64,000 nucleotides of DNA from contig NZ_JAGYIM010000007.1 of assembly GCF_018402695.1 (NCBI RefSeq), forward strand, positions 120,364 to 184,363, read 5' to 3'. Under the pieces are notes generated by a model, which made no database searches, was not told where the DNA came from, and saw only the letters and a program-made list of their open reading frames with translations. Shown here piece after piece: positions 35,323 to 45,742 of the stretch (positions within the stretch are counted from its first letter, which is position 1; each line of letters opens with the position of its first letter). The translations under genes were made by a program, and so were the position numbers. This stretch comes from Arsukibacterium sp. (GTDB lineage Bacteria; Pseudomonadota; Gammaproteobacteria; Enterobacterales; Alteromonadaceae).

Positions 35323-38085
35323 TTGGAAAAAGTACATATAAAGCAAAGCCCCAACGATAACAGAGCCTATCAACACCTGACACTCGACAATGGTCTTACT
35401 GTTTTGCTGGTAAAGGACAGCAGTGCTGAAAAAAGCGCCGCTGCTCTGACTGTGAACGTGGGACATTTTGATGATCCGGCTGATTATCAGGGCATGGCGC
35501 ATTTTTTGGAGCATATGCTGTTTCTGGGTTCTGAGAACTTTCCCGACCCGGGTGAGTATCAGCAATTTATCAGTCAGCACGCTGGCAGCCATAACGCCTG
35601 GACCGGTACCGAGCATAGCCATTTCTACTTCGATATCGATACGCCGTGTTTTCAACAAGCGATAGCCCGCTTTGCAGATATGTTTTGTCAGCCTTTATTT
35701 ACCGACGCTTATGTTGAAAAAGAGCGACATGCCATCGAGGCGGAATATTCGCTGAAACTGAAAGATGACAGCAGGCGTATTTATCAGGTGCACAAAGAAA
35801 CGATTAACCCTGCGCATCCTTTTGCCAAGTTTTCTGTTGGTAACCTAAATACACTTACCGACAAGCCTGAGCAAACGCTGCGTAGCGCATTGCTGCAGTT
35901 TTATCAGCAACAATACAGCGCCAGCAGAATGAGTCTGTGTCTGGTATCGCCCTGCTCCCTGCTTAGCATGGAGCAGTGGGTTAAACAGTATTTCGCCGCA
36001 TTGCCAGCAGAATTGCCGGCAAAAGCATCACTGACAGAACCACTTTATCTGGCAGAACATCAGGCCATTTTACTGAATATCAAACCGCATAAAGATTCAG
36101 ATAAGCTGGTCGCCAGCTTCGCCCTACCTGACATTCAGCCCTGGTATCCGCATAAAATAGTCAGTTTTCTGGCATCCATTCTGGGGGATGAAAGCGACGG
36201 CTCGTTGCTCAGCTACCTGAAAAATGCCGGTTTGGTTAACCAGTTGAGTGCCGGAGGCGGTATCGATGGTAGTAACTATAAAGATTTTACCGTGTCTTTT
36301 GAACTGACCAAAGCGGGCCGTGCTAACACAGAAGCCGTGTTGTATGCGCTATACAGCGCCCTGGCCAGAATAAAACAGCAACCACTGCCTGAACATTTAT
36401 ATGTTGAACGACAAAAGCTACTGCATTGGTCATTTATTTATCAGGAACCAGCCGACGCCCTGCAAACAGCCAGTCAACTGTCAGTGAATATGCAACATTA
36501 TCCGCTTGAAGACACCATTTATGGTGACTACCGGATGGAGTTGCCAGAGCAGTCACTTTATCAGCAGCTGCTAAGCTGGTTCAGACCAGACAATATGCGA
36601 CTGATGTTGATAGCGCCTGACGTGCCGGTATTGTTGGAGGCTAAGTGGTACAACACGCCGTATGCCGTTACTAAATTAAGTGATCAACTACTGCAACGCT
36701 TGCAGGATACAGGCCCTATCCCTGAAATTACCTTGCCGGGTGCTAACCCTTACCTGACCGAGCAACTGAACTTGCTTGATAAAAGCCAGCATATGGCGCT
36801 ACCGGAGCAGGTATACAACAGCCCTCATTTAAGCGTCTGGTACAAAGCCGATACAGAATTTAACACCCCTAAAGGTCATATTTTCCTGCAACTCAGTTTG
36901 CCACAAAGCATCAGCGACAATTGCCAGCTGGCCACCAGCCGGCTGTGGCTGGAGCTGTTTCAGGATCATATTAATCAGCAGTTTTATACCGCCACTAATG
37001 CCGGGCTGAACTACCATTTGCATGTGCAGAAACAGGGGATAAGTATTCATACCTCAGGCCTGGCAGCTAACCAAATTCGCTTATTGCAGAATATTCTGCT
37101 GCAAATAAACAACGCCACCTTCTCAGAGCTGCGGTTTAATGAAATCAAACAACAATTATGCCGCCATTGGGCTAACAGCAGTAAAAGTAAACCTGTCGCC
37201 AGATTATTCAGTCAATTGTCAGCCCTGCTCCAGCCGCTCAATCCGGAAATTGAGGTATTGATAGAACAACTGGAGTACCTGAGTTTCCAGCAATTTTGTC
37301 AATTTTCAGACCGCTTGTTAGCTGACGTGCACCTGGAAGCATTAATGGTGGGAAACTGGACAACAAACAATGCCACTAATCTGCAGCTAATGCTACAACG
37401 CTGGCAGGCAGAACAGCGCAGCCTTGGCAGCAAAATTCCGCCAGAAACATACAGCATCAAAGGCACTGGCCCGGTCTGGTTGCAGACGGAGACAGACAGC
37501 AGTGATCACGCTTTAGTCGTCTATCTGGCGGCAGAGCAAGCAAATGCTGAGCAAATGGCGCTGTTTATGCTGGCAAATCATTTGATGTCACCCCACTATT
37601 TTCATCAGTTGCGGACAGAGCAACAAATGGGCTACTTAGTTGGCACCGGCTATGTCCCGATTAATACCTTGCCAGGCATTGCATTTTATATTCAGTCGCC
37701 AAACTTCGATTGCACCGCGCTGTATCAGGCTACAGTAACGTTTTTTCAGGATTTTCTGGAACAGATTGAAGAGACGCCAGAGGCGACGTTCGCCGATCTT
37801 AAACAAGGCTTGATGGCACAGCTTGCTGAACGAGATAGCAGCCTCGGCTCACGGGCGAAACGGCTCTGGCTGGCATTAGGGCAGGATGACACCAGCTTTG
37901 ATCTGACTAACCGCATTATCAGGGCGCTCAATAAATTAGACAGACAGCATTTTATTGCGCTGCTTAAACAGCTGTTAGCCAGTGATTATGATGTCTTATT
38001 GCTGGCTTCAGGTCCAAATGACCCGAACAGCCATATAAAAACCATGACCCGGGCTGAACTACGACAAAAAATAGCGGTAACGTAA
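35323..38085 (+). CDS. M16 family metallopeptidase (insulinase/protease III-like)
   Basis: 920 residues. The inverted zinc motif HFLEH gives H60, E63, H64, and E141 (AIEAEY) is the third ligand at the pitrilysin spacing of 77. Four M16 repeats follow with the second half inactive, as in pitrilysin. E. coli protease III (962) has a signal peptide; none is visible here, so a cytoplasmic enzyme is likely. The start is TTG at 35323 with AGGA 12 bases upstream; the product then begins MEKVHIKQSPNDNRAYQHLTLDNGL as in relatives. It degrades short polypeptides. Confidence 0.92.
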   Translation: MEKVHIKQSPNDNRAYQHLTLDNGLTVLLVKDSSAEKSAAALTVNVGHFDDPADYQGMAHFLEHMLFLGSENFPDPGEYQQFISQHAGSHNAWTGTEHSHFYFDIDTPCFQQAIARFADMFCQPLFTDAYVEKERHAIEAEYSLKLKDDSRRIYQVHKETINPAHPFAKFSVGNLNTLTDKPEQTLRSALLQFYQQQYSASRMSLCLVSPCSLLSMEQWVKQYFAALPAELPAKASLTEPLYLAEHQAILLNIKPHKDSDKLVASFALPDIQPWYPHKIVSFLASILGDESDGSLLSYLKNAGLVNQLSAGGGIDGSNYKDFTVSFELTKAGRANTEAVLYALYSALARIKQQPLPEHLYVERQKLLHWSFIYQEPADALQTASQLSVNMQHYPLEDTIYGDYRMELPEQSLYQQLLSWFRPDNMRLMLIAPDVPVLLEAKWYNTPYAVTKLSDQLLQRLQDTGPIPEITLPGANPYLTEQLNLLDKSQHMALPEQVYNSPHLSVWYKADTEFNTPKGHIFLQLSLPQSISDNCQLATSRLWLELFQDHINQQFYTATNAGLNYHLHVQKQGISIHTSGLAANQIRLLQNILLQINNATFSELRFNEIKQQLCRHWANSSKSKPVARLFSQLSALLQPLNPEIEVLIEQLEYLSFQQFCQFSDRLLADVHLEALMVGNWTTNNATNLQLMLQRWQAEQRSLGSKIPPETYSIKGTGPVWLQTETDSSDHALVVYLAAEQANAEQMALFMLANHLMSPHYFHQLRTEQQMGYLVGTGYVPINTLPGIAFYIQSPNFDCTALYQATVTFFQDFLEQIEETPEATFADLKQGLMAQLAERDSSLGSRAKRLWLALGQDDTSFDLTNRIIRALNKLDRQHFIALLKQLLASDYDVLLLASGPNDPNSHIKTMTRAELRQKIAVT

Positions 38086-38152
38086 ATTGATTTTGACACT
38101 TTTCCCAAACTTGGTTAACGTAGACGGAATAACAATAAACATGTTGTAATTT

Positions 38153-40402
38153 GTGGCAATACGTCAGTTTTCTTGCGCTAATACTACTTATTTACTGCTG
38201 GCTGTTTTTCCTTTTGGGGTGTCTGCTCTGAGTTGGGACAGCGTGCAGCCTTATATATTTTCTGCGGTATTATTTTTTGCCTGTGCTGCCTTGCTGCTGG
38301 CACATGCCAGCATTGTAAAGATGCGTCGATATCATAAACGCCTGGCAAAAAGCGAGGAAAGGCTGCGCTTGTCATTATGGGGTAGCGGAGACGAACTGTG
38401 GGACTGGCGCATTCTGTCCGGCGAATTATACCGCTCCAGCTCCTGGTTAAAACCCGTTGAATTAAAACCTGAAACCCGTGACTTCCCGCCCAACAAACAA
38501 CAAATTCATCCCCAGGATTTAGCCAGGGTCATCAACGTGCTAAATGATCATCTCAACGGCGGCAGCGCTTTTTTTGAGGCGACATACCGCCTGCGCACCG
38601 CAGAGGGGCATTACATTTGGGTATTGGACCGGGGCAAAGTGGTGGCGTATGCCAGTAACGGCAACCCCAGCCGAATGACAGGCACTCTGAAAAATATTCA
38701 CCAGTTAAAAGAGGCCGAAGGTAGAATGCAGTTATTCGCCCGCTGTCTGGAGAATATATCTGACGCAGTGCTGGTATGTGATACTCAGTTTACTATTATT
38801 GAAGTTAACCCGGCCTTTAGCAGCATAACCGGCAAAAATCGTACAGAAGTCATCAACAGTCGCTTTGAGTTATCGTTATATCCAAGCCGTTTTATGCAGG
38901 ATATCCAGCTACAGCTGGCCAAGCATGGCCGTTGGAGTGGTGAGATCCGCGAACAGAAAGACAACGGGGAAATTTATCAGGCCGAGCTGGCATTTGATGT
39001 TATTAAAGATGAAGAAGGCAACCCGCAGCAATATGTTGGTGTCTTGTCCGATATCACCGATCGCAAATTACGTGAAGCTGAATTAAACCGGTTGGCTAAT
39101 AATGACACCCTGACGGGTTTGCCGAACCGTGCTGTATTTATGACAAAGTTGGCAAGCCTGGTTACCGTCGATGCGGTCCACGCCTTGCTGGTATTCGATT
39201 TGGACAATTTCAAGAAGATAAATGACTCACTGGGCCATGAGCTCGGCGATACACTGTTGTGTAAGTTAGCTCAACGGCTACATACCGACCCCCGCTACCA
39301 GAATAAGTTATACCGGCTTGGCGGCGATGAGTTTGCCGTGTTACTTAACGACACCAATGATATTCATACCATCACCTCGATGGCCAAAGGCTTACTTGAG
39401 CAAATTAACCGGCCGTTCTTTATCAGTCAGCATGAACTGGCTGTTACCAGCAGCATAGGCATAGTGCTGTTTCCGGACGACGGCAATGACCCGCAAGCAC
39501 TGCTGCGTAACGCCGACACGGCGATGTATCATGCGAAAAACGATGGCGCCAACCGCTATCTGTTTTTTAATGACAGCATGAATAAACAAGCGGTTAAAAG
39601 ACTGCAGGTCGAAAATTTAATTCGGTACGGTTTGAAAGAGGATTATTTCAGTGTCTATTACCAGCCGAAAATGGATATTCTGACCGGTAATGTGGTCGGC
39701 ATGGAAGCCTTAGTTCGTTTTATTACCCCTAAAGGCGGTCTGGTAAGCCCTGCCAGCTTTATTCCGGTTGCCGAGGAAACAGGCCAGATTGTTGAAATTG
39801 GTGCCGTTGTCCTGCGTAAGGCCTGTGAGGACGTGAAAAAATGGCTGGCCCTGGGTTTATTTCAGGGCCGGGTCGCCGTAAACCTGTCCGCCAAGCAATT
39901 TATGCTGCCGAACCTTTGCCAGCAAATTGACGACGTCCTCGAGCAATGTGAACTCCCCTCTTATCATCTGGAGCTGGAAATTACTGAAGGCACGGTAATG
40001 CAGTCGCCAAAACTGGCAATAGATACCATGAAAAAGCTTCGGGCCCGCGGTATTCACCTGGCGATGGATGATTTTGGCACAGGCTACTCGTCACTGGCTT
40101 ATTTAAAGCAATTCCCACTTAATACGCTGAAAATCGATAAAGCTTTTATCGATGACATGGATAATGCCCGCGGCAGGAATATGGTAGATACCATTGTCAC
40201 TATCGCCCATAACCTGAGCCTGAATGTGGTAGCTGAAGGGGTTGAAACCAAGGATCAGTTAGATATGCTGCGTAAATTGCGCTGCGAAACCATTCAGGGA
40301 TTTTATTACAGCAAGCCACTTTCAGCAGCAGACTTTGCCGAATTTTTAGCGGCGCAGAAACAACGTACCCGGCTAACAGCCATCCCGGCCATACAGCTAT
40401 AA
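38153..40402 (+). CDS. PAS-PAS-GGDEF-EAL c-di-GMP protein
   Basis: 749 residues. Two membrane helices at about 12-50 are followed by a short coiled-coil, PAS domain 1 (about 65-185, ERLRLSLWGSGDELWDW), PAS domain 2 (about 195-305), GGDEF intact at 390-394, and EAL intact at 518-520 in GMEALVRF; FGTGYSSLAYLKQFPLNTLKIDK and VVAEGVETKDQ complete the phosphodiesterase site. The usual inhibitory RxxD is replaced by RYQN. Relatives of this WGSGDELWDW type often carry a periplasmic propeller at the N-terminus, which is lacking here. Start codon GTG at 38153 is the best available. Confidence 0.92.
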   Translation: MAIRQFSCANTTYLLLAVFPFGVSALSWDSVQPYIFSAVLFFACAALLLAHASIVKMRRYHKRLAKSEERLRLSLWGSGDELWDWRILSGELYRSSSWLKPVELKPETRDFPPNKQQIHPQDLARVINVLNDHLNGGSAFFEATYRLRTAEGHYIWVLDRGKVVAYASNGNPSRMTGTLKNIHQLKEAEGRMQLFARCLENISDAVLVCDTQFTIIEVNPAFSSITGKNRTEVINSRFELSLYPSRFMQDIQLQLAKHGRWSGEIREQKDNGEIYQAELAFDVIKDEEGNPQQYVGVLSDITDRKLREAELNRLANNDTLTGLPNRAVFMTKLASLVTVDAVHALLVFDLDNFKKINDSLGHELGDTLLCKLAQRLHTDPRYQNKLYRLGGDEFAVLLNDTNDIHTITSMAKGLLEQINRPFFISQHELAVTSSIGIVLFPDDGNDPQALLRNADTAMYHAKNDGANRYLFFNDSMNKQAVKRLQVENLIRYGLKEDYFSVYYQPKMDILTGNVVGMEALVRFITPKGGLVSPASFIPVAEETGQIVEIGAVVLRKACEDVKKWLALGLFQGRVAVNLSAKQFMLPNLCQQIDDVLEQCELPSYHLELEITEGTVMQSPKLAIDTMKKLRARGIHLAMDDFGTGYSSLAYLKQFPLNTLKIDKAFIDDMDNARGRNMVDTIVTIAHNLSLNVVAEGVETKDQLDMLRKLRCETIQGFYYSKPLSAADFAEFLAAQKQRTRLTAIPAIQL

Positions 40403-40425
40403 AAAAAGCCCCGCAGGGCTTTTAA
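40402..40425. terminator. bidirectional terminator between GGDEF-EAL gene and maoP
   Basis: Stem AAAAGCCC/GGGCTTTT with four-base loop and A/T runs on both sides. It overlaps the TAA of maoP on the minus strand and immediately follows the plus-strand stop. Confidence 0.85.
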
Positions 40426-40769
40426 TCACTATCGGTTTCGACGTAAGAAAAATCGTCGGCACCGTCAGCTATCCGCTTTTTACCAAAAACAGTATGAAAT
40501 TTGCGTTTTTCATTCAAGCGCTGTTTGTATTTAACCCAGGTTTTTTCAAAGGCAGAGCTTGCTTCAGCTTCACCCCGGCAAACCAGAATAAAGCGTTGCT
40601 CTTCCTCGTTTACCGGCTCACGTGCACCCTGCTCCAGCTGTTGCATCGCGAAACCATGTTTTTCCAGCAGATTACCTTCTGCCAGTGTAAAGCGCCCGGA
40701 CCGCGTAAAACCACGAGGGAAATTGCGGTCATCGAAAAAGCGACGAGTAGCGACAAAACTTTGCTGCAT
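40422..40769 (-). CDS. maoP: macrodomain Ori organisation protein MaoP (DUF413)
   Basis: 115 residues. QSFVATRRFFDDRNFPRGFTRSGRFTLAEGNLLEKHGFA, REPVNEEEQRFILVCRGE and WVKYKQRLNEKRKFHTVFG match E. coli MaoP/YifE, which works with the maoS DNA site to organise the Ori macrodomain. The ATG at 40769 aligns with the E. coli start; a GTG one codon upstream is slightly better placed for the GAGGA site. Divergent from hdfR, the same arrangement as in E. coli. Confidence 0.93.
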   Translation of the reverse strand: MQQSFVATRRFFDDRNFPRGFTRSGRFTLAEGNLLEKHGFAMQQLEQGAREPVNEEEQRFILVCRGEAEASSAFEKTWVKYKQRLNEKRKFHTVFGKKRIADGADDFSYVETDSD

Positions 40770-40898
40770 CACTTTTTTCCTCTAATGTCGTTGAATATAA
40801 AGCCAGCCTGTTTAAACTGTGCGGAGTATGGTTAACAAAATTCCAGTCGTAAAACAAATATTTTTTATTGATACGATAAATAACTTTAAGGCTCTACC

Positions 40899-41759
40899 TT
40901 GGATACTGAACTGCTAAAAACCTTCCTGGAAGTGCAGCGAACCCGCCATTTTGGCAAAGCGGCAGAAAATTTGTATTTAACCCAATCGGCGGTCAGCTTT
41001 CGGATTCGACAGTTAGAACAGCAGCTTGGCGTTAACCTATTCAGCCGCTACCGTAATAATATTCAGCTTACCGCAGCCGGAGAGCGACTGTTACCGCATG
41101 CTCAGGCGATGTTGACAGCATTACAGCGCGCTAAGCAAGAGGTCGCATTAAGTAACAAGCAGGCGCAGCAGCTGTCTATTGCCGCAACCGCTAACGTCTG
41201 GGACAGCTTTCTGCTACCAGGCTTTATTCAGGTGCAGCAGCACCACCCCGAGCTAGCCTGGCGCGCCGAGTCATTGGGCAGAGAGCAAATTGCCAGGCTG
41301 TTGCTCGAGCGCAACCTGGATTTAGCCGTGGTTTTTGACCCACCCAAAGTTGACGAAATTCAGGTTGAAAAACTGGATGATATTAAACTGATCGCCGTAA
41401 CAAGTGGCGAACACACTGCCGTCGACACCGCTATGGCCCAGCAATACATACTGGTGAACTGGGGAACGTCTTTTGATATTCAGCATGCCAAGCACTTTGC
41501 TGACATGCCCCCACCTGTGCTTCGCACAGGCAGCGCTAAAATTGCTTTGGAAATGATGCTGCAAAGCCCGGCAACAGCTTATTTGCCGCAGGGGATGGTG
41601 CAACCATGGTTAGACAGTAATAGCCTCAGAGTAGTGGATAGTGCGCCGCAGATGAGCAGAGAGTTATTTGCCGCAACCTTACATCAGGCGACGAATGAGC
41701 AGTTGTTGCAACAAATCATCCAGCAGTTGCGCCGGCACATTAGCAACCTGGCAGCGTAG
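40899..41759 (+). CDS. hdfR: LysR-family regulator HdfR
   Basis: 286 residues. The N-terminal helix-turn-helix MDTELLKTFLEVQRTRHFGKAAENLYLTQSAVSFRIRQLEQQLGVNLF is nearly that of E. coli HdfR, a repressor of flhDC. The remaining part is a LysR effector domain (about 90-285). Start codon is TTG at 40899, supported by the conserved MDTELLKTFLEV opening. Divergent from maoP. Target genes are not in this window. Confidence 0.92.
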   Translation: MDTELLKTFLEVQRTRHFGKAAENLYLTQSAVSFRIRQLEQQLGVNLFSRYRNNIQLTAAGERLLPHAQAMLTALQRAKQEVALSNKQAQQLSIAATANVWDSFLLPGFIQVQQHHPELAWRAESLGREQIARLLLERNLDLAVVFDPPKVDEIQVEKLDDIKLIAVTSGEHTAVDTAMAQQYILVNWGTSFDIQHAKHFADMPPPVLRTGSAKIALEMMLQSPATAYLPQGMVQPWLDSNSLRVVDSAPQMSRELFAATLHQATNEQLLQQIIQQLRRHISNLAA

Positions 41760-41768
41760 CGTGTTTGG

Positions 41769-41969
41769 TTATGGCCGGAACAAGCTGCTGTTTTTGCCGC
41801 GGGCTTTGCACAGCAGTAAACGCTTATGGCTGTTGAACAAAGGAAGTAAAAATGGCCCGGTAAAAAGTGCAGCTAATGCCCATTGTACCGCCTGCATGCC
41901 ACTGCGTAGTGCCGCAACATAAACCCCAAACGCCACAACCAACCAGACAACAGGAACTAACAACACCAC
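41769..41969 (-). CDS. small hydrophobic membrane protein, unknown function
   Basis: 66 residues. Two likely membrane helices (about 2-21 and 26-45) precede a basic tail with HKRLLLCKARGKNSS. The start is GTG at 41969 with GGGGG six bases upstream, which supports real translation. It lies between the convergent hdfR stop (10 bp away) and fadJ. I recognise no family. Confidence 0.55.
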   Translation of the reverse strand: MVLLVPVVWLVVAFGVYVAALRSGMQAVQWALAALFTGPFLLPLFNSHKRLLLCKARGKNSSLFRP

Positions 41970-41998
41970 TAACCCCCTAACTAAAATTGCTAAAGTTA

Positions 41999-42023
41999 CA
42001 GCCGACTATTATACCGTCGGCTG
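41999..42023 (-). terminator. hairpin downstream of fadJ
   Basis: CAGCCGAC/GTCGGCTG arms with nine-base loop, 42 bp past the fadJ stop. The following minus-strand sequence is only mildly T-rich. A second AGCTTTAG/CTAAAGCT repeat spans the fadJ stop (42040-42066). Confidence 0.6.
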
Positions 42024-42064
42024 CACACATTAACTGTTAAGCTTTAGTTTAATATTTGCTAAAG

Positions 42065-44203
42065 CTACGAATAAAACCGGCTGTTTTGTTCTGCCATCGC
42101 TAATAATCGCGGGCACGGCGCAAATCGCTCGCCATGCTCGGCTTGCAACTGCCGTAGCGTCGCCACCAGATTTGTGACGCCTAAGGTATCGATATATCGG
42201 AAGGGCCCACCAAGAAACGGTGGAAAACCAATACCGAAAATTGCACCAATATCGCCATCACGGGCGGAAGCGATGACACCTTCATCCAGACAACGTACCG
42301 CTTCATTCAGCATTTGCACAGTGCAGCGGCTAGCGATAGCGTCACTACTTAGTTTACCGCCCGGGGTAACGCCCAATACGTTGTACACGCTGCTATCAAC
42401 TGTTTTGGCTCCTTTTTTCGCTGCTTTACCATACAGATAGAAACCTTTAGCTGATTTTTTACCTTTGCGGCCATCTGCCAGCAGTTTGTCAAAAGCCGGC
42501 GGGGGTGCAAAACGCTCGCCCAACTGCTCAGTCAGAATAGGCGAAATTTTAGCACCGACGTCTATGCCAACTTCATCTAACAACGTCATTGGACCCACCG
42601 GAAAACCGAATTTCACCAGGGCTTTGTCAATTTTTTCTACTGGTTCACCCGCTAATACCAAGTTAGCCGCTTCATTCATATACAGCGCCAGAATGCGATT
42701 AACATAAAACCCAGCACCATCTTTAACCACGATCGGCGTTTTACCCTGCTTACGGGCAAAAGCAACGGTCGTAGCAATGGTTTGCGCCGAGGTTTTGTCG
42801 TGAGCGATAACTTCCACCAGCGGCATCTTGTCGACCGGTGAAAAATAATGCAGGCCAATTACGTTCTCAGGCCGTGTTGCTTTTGCCGCAATCTGGCTGA
42901 TAGGTAGCGAACTGGTGTTACTGGCAAAAATGGTGTGCTCGCCACAATGCTGCTCGATATCGGCCACCATTTGCTGTTTTAACGCCAGATCTTCAAATAC
43001 CGCTTCAATTACCAGATCGACATCATGGAAACCACTGTAATTTGTAGTACCGGTTAACAACAACAGCTGCTTTTGCATTTCTGCTTTGCTGATAAAGCGG
43101 CGCTTAAACTTTTTCTGCAGCAAGTCATAGCTGTACTTCAGCGCATTACTGATACCCTGCTCATTAATATCTTTAATTCGCACCGGCACGCCTGCCTTAG
43201 TGCTACTGACGTTAGCAATGCCACCGCCCATCAGGCCGCCCCCGAGCACCGCAGCTTTGCGGACTTGTTGCGGCTGGGTCTCGCCTGCCCCGGTTTCTTT
43301 TTTCATCTGGGTAGTCGCAAAAAACAAACTACGCAGTGCGGCTGACTCTTTGGTCATACATAACTGACCAAAGGCTTTTGCTTCTGCTGCAAGGCCTGCG
43401 GCGTAACCACTATCCTGACCTTTACGAACCACTTCTATAATCCGCACTGGCGCCGGATAATTACCCTGGGTTTTTTTCAGTGTTTGTTTTAATGCCTGCG
43501 AGAATAAAAGATTACGGCCCGGGCCGGTATTTTCCAGTAACTTGGCGACTATCCCTTTATCTTTGCTGGCACGTTTAGCTTTACCTTGCAGCGCTTGTTT
43601 CACCGCAGCGTCCAGTAAAATGGTTACCGGCACCACTTCATCAACCAAACCGGCCTTTTTCGCCTGAGCTGGCCGCAGCTGTTTACCGGTCAGCATCATG
43701 TCTAGGGCTTTTTGCACGCCAACCAGTCGTGGCAGGCGTTGGGTGCCACCACTTCCCGGCAGTAAACCTAACTGCACTTCGGGCAAACCTAATACCGTTT
43801 TTGCCGAGTCCGTGGCGACCCGGGCATGACAGGCCATCGCCAGTTCCAGCCCACCTCCCAGGCAGGGTCCATTGATCGCGGCAACTACCGGGATCTTCAT
43901 CTGCTCGATCCGGTCGAACATCTGCTGGCCCATCCGGGCAATGTCTTCGGCCTGCTCAGCCGTTTCACAACTATCCAGCATAGAAATATCAGCACCGGCA
44001 ATAAACGAGTCTTTTTTACCGCTGACAATAACCACACCTTTAACATCACTGTTGCTTTGCAGCGTATTGAGAATAGTGTCAATTTCATCGGCAAAAGAGG
44101 CTTTCAGCACATTCATGCTCTCGCCCGGGACATCCATGGTGATTACCGCAACCTGGTCGTCACGAAGCGCCAGGCTGAAACTGCCTTGTTGTTTATTAGT
44201 CAT
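42065..44203 (-). CDS. fadJ: fatty oxidation complex alpha subunit FadJ
   Basis: 712 residues. N-terminal enoyl-CoA hydratase (about 1-190; [19 protein letters not shown] and [18 protein letters not shown]) and NAD-binding 3-hydroxyacyl-CoA dehydrogenase (about 310-495; [16 protein letters not shown]), with the C-terminal HAD domains to 712. It performs the second and third steps of beta-oxidation. Size and pairing with FadI mark the FadIJ rather than FadBA type. Its ATG overlaps the fadI stop (TAATG). Confidence 0.96.
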   Translation of the reverse strand: MTNKQQGSFSLALRDDQVAVITMDVPGESMNVLKASFADEIDTILNTLQSNSDVKGVVIVSGKKDSFIAGADISMLDSCETAEQAEDIARMGQQMFDRIEQMKIPVVAAINGPCLGGGLELAMACHARVATDSAKTVLGLPEVQLGLLPGSGGTQRLPRLVGVQKALDMMLTGKQLRPAQAKKAGLVDEVVPVTILLDAAVKQALQGKAKRASKDKGIVAKLLENTGPGRNLLFSQALKQTLKKTQGNYPAPVRIIEVVRKGQDSGYAAGLAAEAKAFGQLCMTKESAALRSLFFATTQMKKETGAGETQPQQVRKAAVLGGGLMGGGIANVSSTKAGVPVRIKDINEQGISNALKYSYDLLQKKFKRRFISKAEMQKQLLLLTGTTNYSGFHDVDLVIEAVFEDLALKQQMVADIEQHCGEHTIFASNTSSLPISQIAAKATRPENVIGLHYFSPVDKMPLVEVIAHDKTSAQTIATTVAFARKQGKTPIVVKDGAGFYVNRILALYMNEAANLVLAGEPVEKIDKALVKFGFPVGPMTLLDEVGIDVGAKISPILTEQLGERFAPPPAFDKLLADGRKGKKSAKGFYLYGKAAKKGAKTVDSSVYNVLGVTPGGKLSSDAIASRCTVQMLNEAVRCLDEGVIASARDGDIGAIFGIGFPPFLGGPFRYIDTLGVTNLVATLRQLQAEHGERFAPCPRLLAMAEQNSRFYS

Positions 44204-45513
44204 TATTCAGTCTCCACAATCATTGCAGCACCCAAACCACCGGCAGCACAGGCGGTCGTTAAACCAATACCACCACCCCGGCGCTGCAACTCATTCAGGG
44301 TTTGTACAATTAAGCGGGTACCCGTCGCCGCAAATGGATGGCCATAGGCTAATGAACCGCCATTCACATTAAACTTGTCCATGTCAATCTCGCCAATTGC
44401 GGCACTGCGGCCAAGCTTTTCTTCGGCAAACTTGCGGCTGGCAAACATTTTAACGTTAGCCAGCGCCTGAGCGGCAAAGGCTTCATGCATTTCAATCAGC
44501 GTAAGGTCGTTCAGGCTCATTCCTGCACGGTCCAGCGCAACAGGGGTCGCATATGATGGCCCCATCAGCATGTCTTCATGCACACTAATGGCCGAGAACG
44601 CATAGCTACGGATAAAACCCAACGGTTTGTAGCCTAACGCTTTGGCCCGGCTTTCCGTCATCATCAATACTGCCGAGGCACCGTCAGTCAAGGGCGTACT
44701 GCTCGCTGCCGTAACGGTACCGTGTTTGCGGTCGAATACCGGTCGTAATTTGGCATAGGATTCCAGCTTGGAGTCCATCCGGATGTTGTTATCGATATCC
44801 AGAAATTTATTGTACGGCTCTACATGAGCGGTCATGACCTCATTCGCCATTAGACCATTCTGCCAGGCTTTGGCCGCCAGGGTGTGCGAACGATGCGCCA
44901 TTTCATCCTGTGCCGCGCGGCTGATACCATGGGTTTTTGCCATTTGCTCTGCGGTATCGCCCATAGACAGCCCGGTACTGTATTCCGCAACCGCGGGTGG
45001 TACCGGCATTAAATCTTTCAGGCCCAGCCGGCGTAATATGCTGAATTTCTGACCAAAGGTTTTAGCTTTATTCATATCAACCAACGCGCGGGCCAGCTTT
45101 TTACTTACACCGATAGGGAGCACGGAGCTGGAATCGGCACCGCCGGCAATAGCAATTTCGAGCGTACCGGCCATCATCGACTCAACAACACTGGCAACCG
45201 ATTGAAAGCTGGTGGCACACGCCCGGGTAACACTGTAAGCGTCAGTATGCACGCCCATGCCGGTGCCCAGCACGATTTCCCGTGCAATATTTGGTGCTTC
45301 CGGCATTTGCACTACCTGACCATACACCACCTGTTGTACCAGGTTGGCATCCAGTTCGCTGCGGATCAATAACTCATTAACAACCAGTTTCGCTAAATCT
45401 AATGCCGAAACGCCATGTAACTCAGTTGCTTGTTTAGCAAAAGGCGTCCGTAAACCCGAGACAATCGCTATTCGATCACCACTGCGGGTGTGAAGTTTAA
45501 TAGGCGCTGACAT
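44203..45513 (-). CDS. fadI: acetyl-CoA C-acyltransferase FadI
   Basis: 436 residues. Thiolase of the FadIJ complex; last step of beta-oxidation. Nucleophile C99 in [12 protein letters not shown], the loop [19 protein letters not shown] and the final [13 protein letters not shown] are present. The opening [26 protein letters not shown] matches E. coli FadI. AGAGGA precedes the ATG. A palindrome of FadR type lies 58 bp upstream, and a 16 bp tandem repeat lies between it and the gene. Confidence 0.96.
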   Translation of the reverse strand: MSAPIKLHTRSGDRIAIVSGLRTPFAKQATELHGVSALDLAKLVVNELLIRSELDANLVQQVVYGQVVQMPEAPNIAREIVLGTGMGVHTDAYSVTRACATSFQSVASVVESMMAGTLEIAIAGGADSSSVLPIGVSKKLARALVDMNKAKTFGQKFSILRRLGLKDLMPVPPAVAEYSTGLSMGDTAEQMAKTHGISRAAQDEMAHRSHTLAAKAWQNGLMANEVMTAHVEPYNKFLDIDNNIRMDSKLESYAKLRPVFDRKHGTVTAASSTPLTDGASAVLMMTESRAKALGYKPLGFIRSYAFSAISVHEDMLMGPSYATPVALDRAGMSLNDLTLIEMHEAFAAQALANVKMFASRKFAEEKLGRSAAIGEIDMDKFNVNGGSLAYGHPFAATGTRLIVQTLNELQRRGGGIGLTTACAAGGLGAAMIVETE

Positions 45514-45527
45514 AGCTTTCCTCTTAT

Positions 45528-45559
45528 TTTAAGTTCGAAATTGTTTAAGTTCGAAATTG
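45528..45559. repeat. 16-bp tandem direct repeat in the fadI leader
   Basis: TTTAAGTTCGAAATTG occurs twice in a row, each with a palindromic TTCGAA core. It sits between the FadR-like site and the fadI ATG. Confidence 0.8.
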
Positions 45560-45570
45560 TCGAAGCAAAA

Positions 45571-45585
45571 ACAGGTCTGACCTGT
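45571..45585. promoter_or_regulatory. FadR-like operator upstream of fadIJ
   Basis: ACAGGTCTGACCTGT is a perfect palindrome around one central base and contains the FadR core GGTCnGACC. It lies 58 bp before the fadI ATG, where binding would block transcription. fadR itself is at 23517. Confidence 0.75.
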
Positions 45586-45742
45586 AAAGTTGATTTGATT
45601 GTAACGACAGTTGCGGTTAATTAAAACACTTGTTTTAATGCAAACTGAACCTTATTTAGGTTATAACGTCTTAGCCTAGCTGTTTTTAAAGCTAACTGCG
45701 TAGAAAATAACCAAAACTTTTAACCAAAAGACTAATATCATT

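Noticed and set aside
35134-35658. 174-codon minus-strand frame upstream of and inside the M16 peptidase gene
   Set aside because: It overlaps the well-supported peptidase start, has no ribosome-binding site and no recognisable motif.
43826-44372. Two long plus-strand frames opposite fadJ
   Set aside because: Antisense shadows of a gene with clear catalytic motifs.
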